Assembly (NCBI RefSeq): GCF_030696885.1
Contig: NZ_JAUYRI010000027.1
Coordinates: forward strand, 21,133-85,132
Direction: 5' to 3'
Source: Thiobacillus sp.
GTDB taxonomy: Bacteria; Pseudomonadota; Gammaproteobacteria; Burkholderiales; Thiobacillaceae
DNA length: 64,000 bases
Position numbers and translations under genes: made by a program. The notes beneath the pieces are model-generated. The model searched no databases, was not told the DNA's origin, and saw only the letters and a program-made list of their open reading frames with translations. Shown here in pieces: positions 18,628 to 26,969 of the stretch; positions within the stretch are counted from its first letter, which is position 1, and every line of letters starts with the position of its first letter.

Positions 18628-19653
18628 TCATTGCCCATACAACTGAACCAGCAGCGCCTGGAACGCTGACTGTCGTTCCGGCGGCGTGGCGCGCACGATG
18701 CCTTCGCGCTGAAACACGTCGATCAGCTTGTGCGGCGTGACGCCGGATTCGCCGACGATTTCGACGTGCCCGGCGACGACCTCGACATCGGTGGTGAGGG
18801 CTGCGCGGGTGACGGGCGGGTGCCGCTGTTCGTTCAGGCTGAAAATGTAATCGCTCTCGATGCAGCGGCCGGTGTCGCTGCGACGCCGGCAGGAGTCGCG
18901 TTCGTCGGTGACGACCTTGAGGTGGCGGCTGACCTGCGTGGCGAGGCTACCCGGCTTCTGGATGAAATCCGAGGCGGCCGTGATCTCGTACCAGTTGTCG
19001 CCGCTGATGAGCCAGCAGACCAGGTCGTTGAGGCCAAGCGTGGCCACGCGCAGTGCCGAGGCCGCGCACATGCGCGCCGCGGCAATGCCGGAAAACGGCG
19101 CCGAGACCGTCACCAGCCGCAGGTCGATCTGCGTGTTGCGCACCGGTTCCGGGCGGTCTGCGATCAGCGCCTTGCGGGCAACCAGGCCGCCCATGCTGTG
19201 GCCGATCACCGTGATTTGCGGCGTATCCAGATGCAGCGCGAGCGTATCGACTGCGTGGGCCAGCTGGCCGGAACTCACCATCAGGCTGTCGCGGTCGTTG
19301 TAGGCGAGGCAGGCGCTTTGCTGGCCATGAAAGGCGAGCACCTCGGCCAGCGCGTGGAACCGCCCGGTGGATCCGTTGCAACCATGCACCAGGATGTTGA
19401 CCGGCTGGCTGGGGTCGATGTGCAGCGTATTCGACGCCCCATCGTTGCACGGGCGCAGCCCGGGAACGCTTACCGCTTTTTGGGCGGAGGGCAGGCGTCC
19501 CGGATCCGCCGCCTCGAGGGCAGACTCGCGTTGCGGGGTGGCGCAGCCGCCCAGGCTCAAGGCCAGCAGCAGGGCGACGAACGCAGCCGTCGCCGCCATG
19601 CCGGCCAATGCGATCGATTGTGTCCAGATTCTTATGGCGCAAGTGCCCATCAT
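18628..19653 (-). CDS. Alpha/beta-hydrolase (lipase-like) lipoprotein
   Basis: A 341-residue protein with an N-terminal membrane/lipoprotein signal ending LALSLGGC. It has an alpha/beta-hydrolase fold: the oxyanion-region LVHGCNGSTGRFH and nucleophile elbow GHSMGG (Ser near residue 175). Likely an envelope lipase or esterase. The start was placed at the ATG following GGAGG (19653); a GTG 12 bases earlier would put the ribosome site inside the gene. Confidence 0.8.
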   Translation of the reverse strand: MMGTCAIRIWTQSIALAGMAATAAFVALLLALSLGGCATPQRESALEAADPGRLPSAQKAVSVPGLRPCNDGASNTLHIDPSQPVNILVHGCNGSTGRFHALAEVLAFHGQQSACLAYNDRDSLMVSSGQLAHAVDTLALHLDTPQITVIGHSMGGLVARKALIADRPEPVRNTQIDLRLVTVSAPFSGIAAARMCAASALRVATLGLNDLVCWLISGDNWYEITAASDFIQKPGSLATQVSRHLKVVTDERDSCRRRSDTGRCIESDYIFSLNEQRHPPVTRAALTTDVEVVAGHVEIVGESGVTPHKLIDVFQREGIVRATPPERQSAFQALLVQLYGQ

Positions 19654-19918
19654 GTCAGCCTCCACCGGGATTCCATCCGCAGCTTGATCGTTGGCGCGGG
19701 TTCAGCCTGGCTCGGGTGTTGCCAGTGAACCGCATTGGGGAGACATGGTGCCATTATTTGGCGGACAGTTCATCCGGCAAAGGTCTGCCGGGCTTCAATC
19801 GAAAGCGGGCGTTGCGCAACAGGCCATTGCAATGACGCCCGGGCTGCGCGGAGGGCACAACGATGCCCTTGCCGCGTGCCGGCATGGTCAGCGCTCCTGA
19901 GTTGCGCGAGAATGTCGC

Positions 19919-20272
19919 ATGGACATCTTCCGCATCTTCCATCTGCAATGCGCGCGGCGCCTGCCGGCGCTGCCCGCTTCCCATCCCTGCGCGCGTCTGC
20001 ATGGCCATTCGTTCGAGGTCGAATTGATCGTCAGCGGCGAGGTTGACCCGGCACTCGGCTGGGTGCTCGACTTCGCCGACATCGAGGCGGCATGGCAGCC
20101 CATCCACGCGGCGCTCGACCACCGCTATCTGAACGAGATCGCCGGGCTCGACAACCCCACCAGCGAAAACCTAGCGGTGTGGCTGTGGGGCCAGCTCAAG
20201 CCGGTGCTGCCCGGCCTGTCGCAAATCAAGGTGATGGAAACCCACGACTCGGGCTGCATCTACCGCGGATAA
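19919..20272 (+). CDS. queD: QueD-like 6-carboxytetrahydropterin synthase, divergent zinc site
   Basis: A 117-residue protein of the PTPS/QueD family, close to E. coli QueD over its whole length (LHGHSFEVEL, GWVLDFADIE, LDHRYLN, NPTSENLA, GCIYRG). QueD makes 6-carboxy-tetrahydropterin in queuosine synthesis. Two zinc histidines are present (His28, His30) and so is the catalytic cysteine (Cys24). The first zinc histidine, in the AAHRLP motif of E. coli QueD, is replaced by Arg13 (CARRLP). Nearby His8 or Cys11 might substitute. It may be an altered paralogue rather than the housekeeping enzyme. Confidence 0.82.
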   Translation: MDIFRIFHLQCARRLPALPASHPCARLHGHSFEVELIVSGEVDPALGWVLDFADIEAAWQPIHAALDHRYLNEIAGLDNPTSENLAVWLWGQLKPVLPGLSQIKVMETHDSGCIYRG

Positions 20273-20294
20273 GCCGGCCCCCGGCGGGACGAAA

Positions 20295-20340
20295 CCAAGG
20301 CCTGCTTCTGACGGAAACATCCGTCGGAAGCAGGCCTTGG
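20295..20340. terminator. Long hairpin between convergent genes
   Basis: A near-perfect 21-bp stem: CCAAGGCCTGCTTC pairs with GAAGCAGGCCTTGG, and GACGGA with TCCGTC, around an AACA loop with one mismatch. It lies between queD and the convergent small secreted gene. It probably acts as a two-way terminator, although neither side has a strong U-run. Confidence 0.6.
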
Positions 20341-20378
20341 TCAGGTCTGGAACAGCGGGGCGTACGCCCCGGCCGGTC

Positions 20379-20549
20379 TTAACGACCCATACTGGAAAAA
20401 TCCAGCGTGCCGTGCGGCGTGTCAGCCACGTTTTCGTCGATCATCAGATAGATGTCTTCGTCGACGATGTCTGCAGCGGGGTGGTGGGCAAAAGCCGAGA
20501 ACGAGGCGAGCATGGCGGTGAGTACGGCAGCGGTCATAATGCTTTTCAT
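20379..20549 (-). CDS. Small secreted protein of unknown function
   Basis: A 56-residue protein with a clear signal peptide (MKSIMTAAVLTAMLASFSAFA) and a short acidic mature part (HHPAADIVDEDIYLMIDENV...). The ATG at 20549 is preceded by AAAGGAAA at good distance; upstream in-frame codons lack a ribosome site. No family is recognised. Confidence 0.65.
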   Translation of the reverse strand: MKSIMTAAVLTAMLASFSAFAHHPAADIVDEDIYLMIDENVADTPHGTLDFSSMGR

Positions 20550-20728
20550 GATCTGTTTCCTTTGAAAATTAAAAAATGGAACGAGCCATTCAGCTGGCGG
20601 CGGTTGCGTCGTGCTGCGTTTGCGTCGGCTGATGAAAAGCATTATGAAAATCCGGCGTGCCTGTGGCATGTCCGGGCGGTGTCAGTGTGTGGCAGTGTGT
20701 TTCACGGGCCATCAATCATGACCACAAA

Positions 20729-20761
20729 ACAAAGGGGCACACGAATCGTGTGCCCCTTTGT
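20729..20761 (-). terminator. Intrinsic terminator
   Basis: A perfect 14-bp stem (ACAAAGGGGCACAC / GTGTGCCCCTTTGT) with a 5-base loop is followed on the minus strand by TTTTGTGG. It lies just downstream of the His-rich secreted gene and probably ends its transcript. Confidence 0.8.
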
Positions 20762-20779
20762 TGCTACCAACTGCCGGAA

Positions 20780-21091
20780 TTAATGGCTGTGCTCGGTGCC
20801 ACCCTCTTCGTGGTCGCCGCTGCCACCCTTGCCGTGGAAGATCTTGCTTTCCGCCGACTTGCTGCCGCCTTTCGCGCCGTCATGGTGCGAACTGCCGCCC
20901 TTGTGCGAACTGCTGCTGTGGCTGGAGCCACGGTCGCCGCCCATGTACTTCGGTCCCTTGCCCTTGCCACCCGAGGTGTGTCCGGAGGAATGGCCGTCGT
21001 CGTGGCTGTCGGCCGCGTAGGCGGTTGCCGTGCCTGTTGCCAGGCCTGCAGCCAGCAACGCGATCGTTGCCCATTTGCTGTAAGCGTTCAT
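20780..21091 (-). CDS. Secreted His/Gly/Ser/Lys-rich low-complexity protein
   Basis: A 103-residue protein. A signal peptide (MNAYSKWATIALLAAGLATGTATAYA) is followed by a repetitive mature region of His, Ser, Gly and Lys (SSHSSSSHKGG, SHHDGAKGG, ending GGTEHSH). It has no recognisable domain. The many histidines could bind metal ions. It lies in the same orientation as the two larger secreted genes upstream, and the Gly/Lys-rich style recurs in the N-terminal part of the 381-residue protein. Confidence 0.7.
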   Translation of the reverse strand: MNAYSKWATIALLAAGLATGTATAYAADSHDDGHSSGHTSGGKGKGPKYMGGDRGSSHSSSSHKGGSSHHDGAKGGSKSAESKIFHGKGGSGDHEEGGTEHSH

Positions 21092-21147
21092 GCTGATGAC
21101 TCCTGTTGCGTGTGTTGCACCGGGCGGCGAACCGCCCGGTCTGGCGA

Positions 21148-22293
21148 TTAACGAACCGCGTTGTCGTGCACGAACTCGATCACCTGCAGGTAGTCGTTCG
21201 CCGCGGCCGCGAAGTCGTCAGCGCCGCCCACTGCGGTCGGGTCGACCCAGTTGGTACTGCCGAACACAGCCTCGTACAGATTCACCACGGTCGGCACATA
21301 CACGCCGTCCTTCAGCACCAGCACGGAGGCGGTCGCATCCTTCCAGGCGGTGTAGCGGTCGTAGCTGACGGTGGAGAAGTCATAGTAAGTCGTGCCGCTG
21401 TTGATCCCCAGGATGGAGTTCATGTACACCACGGTGTCGACGCTGACGGCGCCGGTTTTGTCCGCAGCAGCAGCCAGCAGTGCAGCCGGGTTGAAGTTGG
21501 CCGGCAGCGTAACGCCAGGCAGCGTGCCCGAAGTCATGTACTTGTCGTACAGCGCCAGATTCTCCAGCGGCGAGTCGATGGTCGCGCCGTCCACCACCAG
21601 GCGGCCAGTCGAATCGAGTGTCACCGTTCCCGAGGTCAGCTTCGACAGCGCTTCGGTCAGGGCGTGGTCGAGCACCTTGCTCGGCGAACGGCTCACGCTC
21701 AGGCGACCCAGATCGACCTCGGCACCGTAAACTTCATAGGTGGTGGTGCCGAGGGTGACGGTCGGCAGCAAATCGCCTTCCGCATTGCGGGGAATGATTA
21801 CCGGGCTACCGTCCGGGTTGGTCAGCGGAACCAGCGTGGTGCTGCCGGTCGGATAGTAATAGGCGATCACCTGAACCAAGCCATCGGCCAGAATCGGTGC
21901 GCCATTGACGTCGCGCAGCAACACGACCATATCGCCGTACAGGTCGCCCTTCTTGCTGCCGGCACCGGCCGGCTTGCCGCCGCCGCCCGACTTGCCGCCC
22001 TTGACGCCAGCCCAGACGGGGCGGTCGCTGTCTTCATCGACGCTCGAAACCGGTGCGCGGAAAATCCTGTCGCTGCCCTTGCCCTGGCCGCCCTTGTTGG
22101 CTGCCCCCTTTTGGCTACCGCCCTTGCTGGCAGCACCTTTCTTGGCACCGCCATCTTCTGCGGCCTGCGCGGACGAAATCACGCTCAGATTCATGCCCGT
22201 CACGGTATTGACAGCCATCGGAACGGCCAGCATGGCGAACATCGTGCCGCCAGCGAGAATGAGTTTTTTGATATTGAATGCGGGGTGTTTCAT
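21148..22293 (-). CDS. Large secreted protein of unknown function
   Basis: A 381-residue exported protein. A long signal region ends AQAAEDGG. It is followed by a low-complexity Gly/Lys/Ser segment (about residues 46-115) and a folded part starting GDLYGDMVVLLRDVNGAPI. The C-terminal half has regular hydrophobic periodicity and a final EFVHDNAVR. I do not recognise a family. An FNR-like box lies 113 bases upstream of its start, exactly as far as for the beta-barrel gene upstream, which suggests shared oxygen-responsive control. Confidence 0.7.
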   Translation of the reverse strand: MKHPAFNIKKLILAGGTMFAMLAVPMAVNTVTGMNLSVISSAQAAEDGGAKKGAASKGGSQKGAANKGGQGKGSDRIFRAPVSSVDEDSDRPVWAGVKGGKSGGGGKPAGAGSKKGDLYGDMVVLLRDVNGAPILADGLVQVIAYYYPTGSTTLVPLTNPDGSPVIIPRNAEGDLLPTVTLGTTTYEVYGAEVDLGRLSVSRSPSKVLDHALTEALSKLTSGTVTLDSTGRLVVDGATIDSPLENLALYDKYMTSGTLPGVTLPANFNPAALLAAAADKTGAVSVDTVVYMNSILGINSGTTYYDFSTVSYDRYTAWKDATASVLVLKDGVYVPTVVNLYEAVFGSTNWVDPTAVGGADDFAAAANDYLQVIEFVHDNAVR

Positions 22294-22405
22294 GTGTTTC
22301 TCCCAGATGAATTGAGGACTACGGCCTTCTGCGACTGATCGTGTGACCGATCACAAAGTTATCTTCACTACTATTTCAGACTAGCAAGTCCGGTATAAAA
22401 ACACA

Positions 22406-22419
22406 TTGATGAATCGCAA
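22406..22419. promoter_or_regulatory. FNR-like box upstream of the 381-residue secreted gene
   Basis: TTGAT-GAAT-CGCAA: one half matches the FNR half-site exactly and the other at three of five bases. It lies 113 bases from the start codon at 22293. Confidence 0.4.
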
Positions 22420-22450
22420 TTTCACCGGGCTTTTTTGATGGAGCGACCAC

Positions 22451-25126
22451 TCAGAACCGGAAGCCCAGACCCAGTCGAACCAGGGTTTCGCTGTTCTTGA
22501 AGTTCATGGCATCGGAGTTGCCATGCGTGGTCACGAAACTGACCGGGTCATCATAGCGGGTGTAGCTGTAATCCATGCGAATAAAGGCGTTGTCCGTTGC
22601 CGGGATCTCGGCGCCGAGGCCAAAGCGGGTGCCGTCGAGCTTGTCGCTCTGGTCGATCCAGTTGGCAGCGCTGCCGCCCTTGACATAGCTCGTGTTGAAA
22701 CGGGTGCGCACGGCGCCGACGCGGCCGTACAGCAGGCTGCCATTGTTGAGTACGTAGCCGAGGCGTAGCCCGGCGCCGTAGCTGCCGCGTTTTTCGACCG
22801 AGAAGTCGCGGCCGCCATCGGCGTCGCCGCCGGTCTGGCGCTCGTGATTCCAGCCGAGGTTGGAGGCTTCGGCGTCGAGTTCCAGGCCGACGTAGACCTG
22901 ATTGAAGGTGTGGCCGTAGCCGGCGAAGAAACCGCCGGTGAAGCCGGTGTTGGCGAAATCACCGGTGAAGTCGTAGGGGCCGCCACCGCTGTCGTTATGG
23001 GTGCCGGTCAGCTCGGTGCCCAGGGTGCCATGTCCGAGGCTGGCGCCTGCGTACAGGCCGCGCAGCTCGGTTGCGGAGCGCGTGGCCACTTCGGGACGTG
23101 CGCCGCCGAAACGCCAGCCAAGGCCGACGCTGAACACGCTGTCGCGGGTGTCGAAATCGTCCGTCGTGTAGAGGGGGCCGACGTCGGACTGGCGCGTCAC
23201 GCCGTAGCTGCCGTAGTCGGTATAGCGATAGTCGGTGCGCACGAACAGGTTGCGCGAGGCGGGGATTTCCAGGCCGAGGCCGAAGCGGGTACCGGTCTCG
23301 GCCTGGTCGCGGTTGAAGGCGCCGGCGGGGAACTGGTTTTCCGTGTAGTAGGTGCGGAAGTCGGTGCGCACCGCGCCGATGCTGCCGACCAGCAGGCCGC
23401 CGTCGAACTGGTAGCCGACGCGCAGGCTGGCGCCGTAGCTGGTGTCCTTGTCGACGAACACGGTCGGTGCTTCCGGTTTGTCCTTGCGGTGATACCAGCC
23501 GGCGTCGCTGTCGCCGGCGTCGAGCTCGACGCCGAGATACCAGTTGCCGACCTCGGTGCCCCAGCCGCCGAACAGCGCGTAGCTGGCGCCGAAGCCGCCC
23601 ATGTCGGCGGCGTCGAAGCCGCCGCCGTCGCGCGGGCCGATGGTCGCGGTGGTGAGGCCACCGTGGCCGAGCTGGGCGCCGAGGTAGAAGCCGGACAGCG
23701 TGCCCTGTGCGCGCGGCGAAGCGGGGGCGCCGGCTTCGCGTTCGGGGATGATCGAATAGTCGCGATTGCGCGCCGGCGTGTAGCCCACGCTGACGAACAC
23801 CTGATTGCGGCTGTACTGGGCATCGCGGTTGTCGGAGTCGCGGTCGGTCACGCGCAGGTCGGCGCCGATGTAAACCTGCGGCAGCACGTAATAGCGCAGA
23901 CCGGCGCCGGCATCGATGATGCTGTCGCTGCGATCGAAATTCTGGAAATCGCTCTGCGTGTAGGCGGCGCGACCGCTAACCGACAGCTTGCTGGTCAGAC
24001 GGCGCTCCACTTCGAAGCCGTAGGTGGTGTCGAGCGAGCCGGATGAATAGTCGACTCCGGTAAACACGGTGGTCTCTTCCAGCGAGCGGTCGATGAAACC
24101 GGTCACCGTCGTCACCGAAGTCGGTTTCCACTCGGCCAGCGCGCCGAAATACGGCTTCTTGAGATCGGCGAAGCCGCTGTAGTCGTAGTTCTGGCGCATC
24201 ACGCCGGCGAACACTTCGCCGGTCAGGCGCTGCGGCTGCAGGGTGAACTTCATGCCGACCGCGGCGCGGGTGCCATCCGAATCGCGATTGTAGAGTTGGG
24301 TGGGGATCAGGTTGTCGTAATTGCGGGTGTCGGTGGCGAATTGGCCGAATACTTCAATGGCCGGCGACAGCACATAGCCCAGGCGCGCTGCCAGCGAGTT
24401 CAGTTCATGGTCGCGGTAGTCATTGTCGACGGCGCCCAGGGTGGAAACACCGTCCTTGTAGTCGTAGCGGTCCCAGGTGCCGCCGGCGCGCAAACGGAAG
24501 GCGCCGAAAGCGTGCGCTACGCCCAGATGCGCCTCGTCGTGGTCGTAGCGGGTCGGTTCGGTTTGCGCGCCTGGATTCAGCGCGCCGGGGGTCGAGCGGT
24601 CTTCGTGATCGCGTGAATGGCGGGCACCGCCGAAGACGTTGGTGCGTGGGCTGATGTCGTAGCGGCCGTCGATATCCAGCCAGTAGTCGTTGACGTCTTC
24701 ACTGTCGTTGTTGCGGTAGCGGTCGAAATCCGCGCCGAGACCGAAGTTGAGCGCGTGCTGGGCCCATTTCGACTTGAACTCGACCGAGGGCGACAGGGTA
24801 TAGACCATGTCCTCGACGACATCCCTGCGCTCGGCGTAGATGTTGTCGTCATAGGTGGCGGCCAGCGATATGTCCGGAAACACCAGGAACGAGCCCCAGG
24901 CGATGCCGGGGAATTCTTTCGGCTGGGCCGGGAACACCGAAGTCATCGGGCGGGTGGCCAGCACCGGGGGAAGCGTTGCGGTCGGGGTACTAGTGCCCTG
25001 CTGGGGGCCGCTGGGACTCTGGGGCTGCACAGGGGGTGGGGCGGGCGGGGCCGCCAGGATGTTCAGGGGCGTCAGGCCAAACGCAGCCGCCAAGCACGCG
25101 GCAAGAGGAGTCAAAGCGAACTTCAT
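22451..25126 (-). CDS. Triple-module outer-membrane beta-barrel protein
   Basis: An 891-residue exported protein made of three barrel-like modules. After a signal peptide and a Pro/Gln-rich linker, residues ~70-460 look like a BBP2/porin-type outer-membrane barrel (alternating aromatic strands such as DISLAATYDDNIYAERRD). Two OmpA/Omp25-type 8-strand barrels follow, beginning GFYLGAQLGHG (about 477) and GLYAGASLGHG (about 690); the protein ends in a barrel-closing LVRLGLGFRF. The last two modules are clearly paralogous (NWYLGVELDAGD / QVYVGLELDAEA). Such a tandem is unusual. Function is unknown; surface structure or passive uptake is possible. Confidence 0.8.
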   Translation of the reverse strand: MKFALTPLAACLAAAFGLTPLNILAAPPAPPPVQPQSPSGPQQGTSTPTATLPPVLATRPMTSVFPAQPKEFPGIAWGSFLVFPDISLAATYDDNIYAERRDVVEDMVYTLSPSVEFKSKWAQHALNFGLGADFDRYRNNDSEDVNDYWLDIDGRYDISPRTNVFGGARHSRDHEDRSTPGALNPGAQTEPTRYDHDEAHLGVAHAFGAFRLRAGGTWDRYDYKDGVSTLGAVDNDYRDHELNSLAARLGYVLSPAIEVFGQFATDTRNYDNLIPTQLYNRDSDGTRAAVGMKFTLQPQRLTGEVFAGVMRQNYDYSGFADLKKPYFGALAEWKPTSVTTVTGFIDRSLEETTVFTGVDYSSGSLDTTYGFEVERRLTSKLSVSGRAAYTQSDFQNFDRSDSIIDAGAGLRYYVLPQVYIGADLRVTDRDSDNRDAQYSRNQVFVSVGYTPARNRDYSIIPEREAGAPASPRAQGTLSGFYLGAQLGHGGLTTATIGPRDGGGFDAADMGGFGASYALFGGWGTEVGNWYLGVELDAGDSDAGWYHRKDKPEAPTVFVDKDTSYGASLRVGYQFDGGLLVGSIGAVRTDFRTYYTENQFPAGAFNRDQAETGTRFGLGLEIPASRNLFVRTDYRYTDYGSYGVTRQSDVGPLYTTDDFDTRDSVFSVGLGWRFGGARPEVATRSATELRGLYAGASLGHGTLGTELTGTHNDSGGGPYDFTGDFANTGFTGGFFAGYGHTFNQVYVGLELDAEASNLGWNHERQTGGDADGGRDFSVEKRGSYGAGLRLGYVLNNGSLLYGRVGAVRTRFNTSYVKGGSAANWIDQSDKLDGTRFGLGAEIPATDNAFIRMDYSYTRYDDPVSFVTTHGNSDAMNFKNSETLVRLGLGFRF

Positions 25127-25238
25127 GAAATTCTCCGCAGGCGGATGATCCGCCTTCTTATTTGAGTTCTGGTTCTAACAATTAAGAATCGATTGTGAGT
25201 CTGATGTTACGAGGTTTTAATGGGGAGCGGAGAAGCGA

Positions 25239-25252
25239 TTGATTTTTGTCAA
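25239..25252. promoter_or_regulatory. FNR box upstream of the triple-barrel gene
   Basis: TTGAT-TTTT-GTCAA matches the FNR consensus TTGAT-N4-ATCAA at nine of ten positions. It sits 113 bases from the barrel gene's start and close to the end of the FNR-type regulator gene. Confidence 0.65.
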
Positions 25253-25283
25253 TAAGACACTGTGACTATTACGCAACGCAGTC

Positions 25284-25988
25284 TTAGGCGGACGCGAGAC
25301 GCGTCAGGCCGGCGTGGTTGCAATCGACGTAGGTCCCTTTTTCCACATGAACCAGACCGCGCCGTCTGAACTCGGCCATGATGCGGCTGGCGGTTTCGGT
25401 GGTGATCCCGAGCAGCGCGCCCATGTCCTCGCGGCCGGGCAACACAAATTCCACGCCGGCGTTGGCACAGCCGAGCGTGAGCAGCAGCCGGGCCATGCGT
25501 GATTCGGCCGGGCCGGTCGAGAGCGCGGTAATGAAATGATCGGCTTGATCGATCGAGCGCTGCCAGCGTTGCAGCAACGCCTGATGCACTGCGGGGCTGG
25601 TGCGGTCCAGATGCAGCACCACTTCACGCGGAATGCGGCAGACATCGGCCTCGTGCAGGGCGATCGCGGTGTGGTGGTAGCGGTCTCCCACCAGGGTTTC
25701 CAGGCCCGCAACGTCGCCCGGTCGCAGCAACCTCACGATGCGCTGGCCGCCATTGGGCAGCTCGATCTTGAGCTTGATGAGCCCGCTGCGCACGGTGTAG
25801 ACGCTGGGCGCCTCGTTCCCCTGTTCGTACATCACCGCATGCTGTGGCACATGCAGGTTGTCGACGGGCTGCAGGATGGTATCCAGATCGTGCGGCGATA
25901 GTCCCGAGAACAGGACGAAATTGCGAACTTCGCACACTGCGCATTTGGCCCGCCCCTGCCACTGAACATCGGTGCAATTCGGTTTCAT
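25284..25988 (-). CDS. Crp/Fnr-family regulator, FNR-type
   Basis: A 234-residue regulator. An N-terminal cysteine set (Cys5, Cys16, Cys19) plus Cys117 could hold an oxygen-sensitive [4Fe-4S] cluster as in FNR, though the spacing differs from E. coli FNR. A cyclic-nucleotide-binding-like sensor domain and dimer helix follow, then an HTH with GITTETASRIMAEFRRRGLV. The TETASR segment corresponds to the FNR recognition helix (E and R contact TTGAT). Three FNR-like boxes flank this locus, one in its own upstream region (26141-26154). It probably controls the adjacent secreted and barrel genes in response to oxygen or redox state. Confidence 0.88.
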   Translation of the reverse strand: MKPNCTDVQWQGRAKCAVCEVRNFVLFSGLSPHDLDTILQPVDNLHVPQHAVMYEQGNEAPSVYTVRSGLIKLKIELPNGGQRIVRLLRPGDVAGLETLVGDRYHHTAIALHEADVCRIPREVVLHLDRTSPAVHQALLQRWQRSIDQADHFITALSTGPAESRMARLLLTLGCANAGVEFVLPGREDMGALLGITTETASRIMAEFRRRGLVHVEKGTYVDCNHAGLTRLASA

Positions 25989-26298
25989 GGGGCGGCCTCC
26001 TCCCGTGGAGAAATGCCTGGGTACTGCTGATGACCATGATGCATTGGATTCCGCTCATTATTTTCTGGAAGTGCGCCTGATGGGCGCGCCGGACACGGGG
26101 CCGGCCGGCTGGTATATACCAGACCCTATTCTGCACCTCATTGCGAATAATCAATTTTTTAGAAAAATGGGCCGGCCGGGGCTGCATGGACCGGTTCACG
26201 CCCGACACACCGCGCAGTCACGCTGAAGTGATTGGCGTGATCGTGACCGGGTCCGCCGAACTTTCCCCTCCGTGAGCGTCAGCCGTGGGCCAGACGAC
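25989..26298. other. Intergenic region upstream of the FNR-type gene
   Basis: No gene is supported here. The region holds the FNR-like box at 26141-26154 and an AT-rich tract (26150-26166), presumably the promoter region of the regulator. Confidence 0.5.
26141..26154. promoter_or_regulatory. FNR-like box upstream of the FNR-type regulator
   Basis: TTGCG-AATA-ATCAA has one perfect FNR half-site. It lies 153 bases upstream of the regulator start and could serve autoregulation. It shares the TTGCG-N4-ATCAA form with the reverse of the box at 22406. Confidence 0.4.
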
Positions 26299-26330
26299 AA
26301 GGGCGGCGCCCGTCTGCGGACGCCGCCCTT
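26299..26330 (-). terminator. Terminator downstream of hsp20
   Basis: A 10-bp stem AAGGGCGGCG / CGCCGCCCTT with a 12-base loop lies 24 bases past the hsp20 stop; the minus strand continues TTGTCGTC. Confidence 0.6.
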
Positions 26331-26353
26331 TGCACGCGTTGATACAGGCCGGG

Positions 26354-26797
26354 TTACTGGATTGCCAGTTTTTTGGCCGAGTTGGCCACCTTTTTGGGCA
26401 GGGTCAGTTCCAGCACCCCGTCACTGTATTTGGCCTGGGCGTTGGTTTCGTCGACGTCGTGCGCCAGAGTGAAGCTGCGCGCCACCTTGCCGCTGTAGCG
26501 CTCGGAACGCAGCACTTTCTCGCCTTCCTTCACGTCCTTTTCCATCTTCGTTTCGGCGCTGATCGAAATCTGGTTGCCGTCGATGCTGACGTGGATGTCT
26601 TCTTTCTTCACGCCCGGAATGTCGGCGTGAACGGTATACGCGTTGTCGTTTTCCTTCAGGTCCAGCTTGATCTGCATCTGCGGCTGGCCCTCGAACAGCG
26701 CGGGGCGCACGAAAAAGCCCTTGAGCATGTCGTCGATATCGCTGAACGGATCGATGCGGGCAAGATTGAGGGGGTCGTAACGACTGAGGTTGGGCAT
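26354..26797 (-). CDS. Small heat-shock protein Hsp20
   Basis: A 147-residue alpha-crystallin-family chaperone. The core domain runs from about residue 45 (KLDLKENDNAYTVHADIPGVKKEDI) to GVLELTLPKK, the family's signature end, with a short C-terminal tail. It holds unfolded proteins during stress for later refolding. The ATG at 26797 has AGGAG eight bases upstream; a GTG nine bases earlier overlaps that site. Confidence 0.95.
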   Translation of the reverse strand: MPNLSRYDPLNLARIDPFSDIDDMLKGFFVRPALFEGQPQMQIKLDLKENDNAYTVHADIPGVKKEDIHVSIDGNQISISAETKMEKDVKEGEKVLRSERYSGKVARSFTLAHDVDETNAQAKYSDGVLELTLPKKVANSAKKLAIQ

Positions 26798-26969
26798 GAT
26801 TTTCACTCCTGAAAAAGACCTTGGATAAGCATCCGAGCCGACGGGGCGGCTGTGTATTCAATCTAGATGCGCATCAGGTGATTTCAAGACCCTTGCGACC
26901 CGAACGGCGGGCACCGGTCCGGATAGCGGAATCCGGCCGCTCTGCGGGAATGCGGCGGTACGGGCTAAA

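Noticed and set aside
20733..20761. Attenuator or riboswitch near the His-rich gene
   Set aside because: The hairpin lies downstream of the gene on its strand and is followed by a U-rich tail, so it is a simple terminator.
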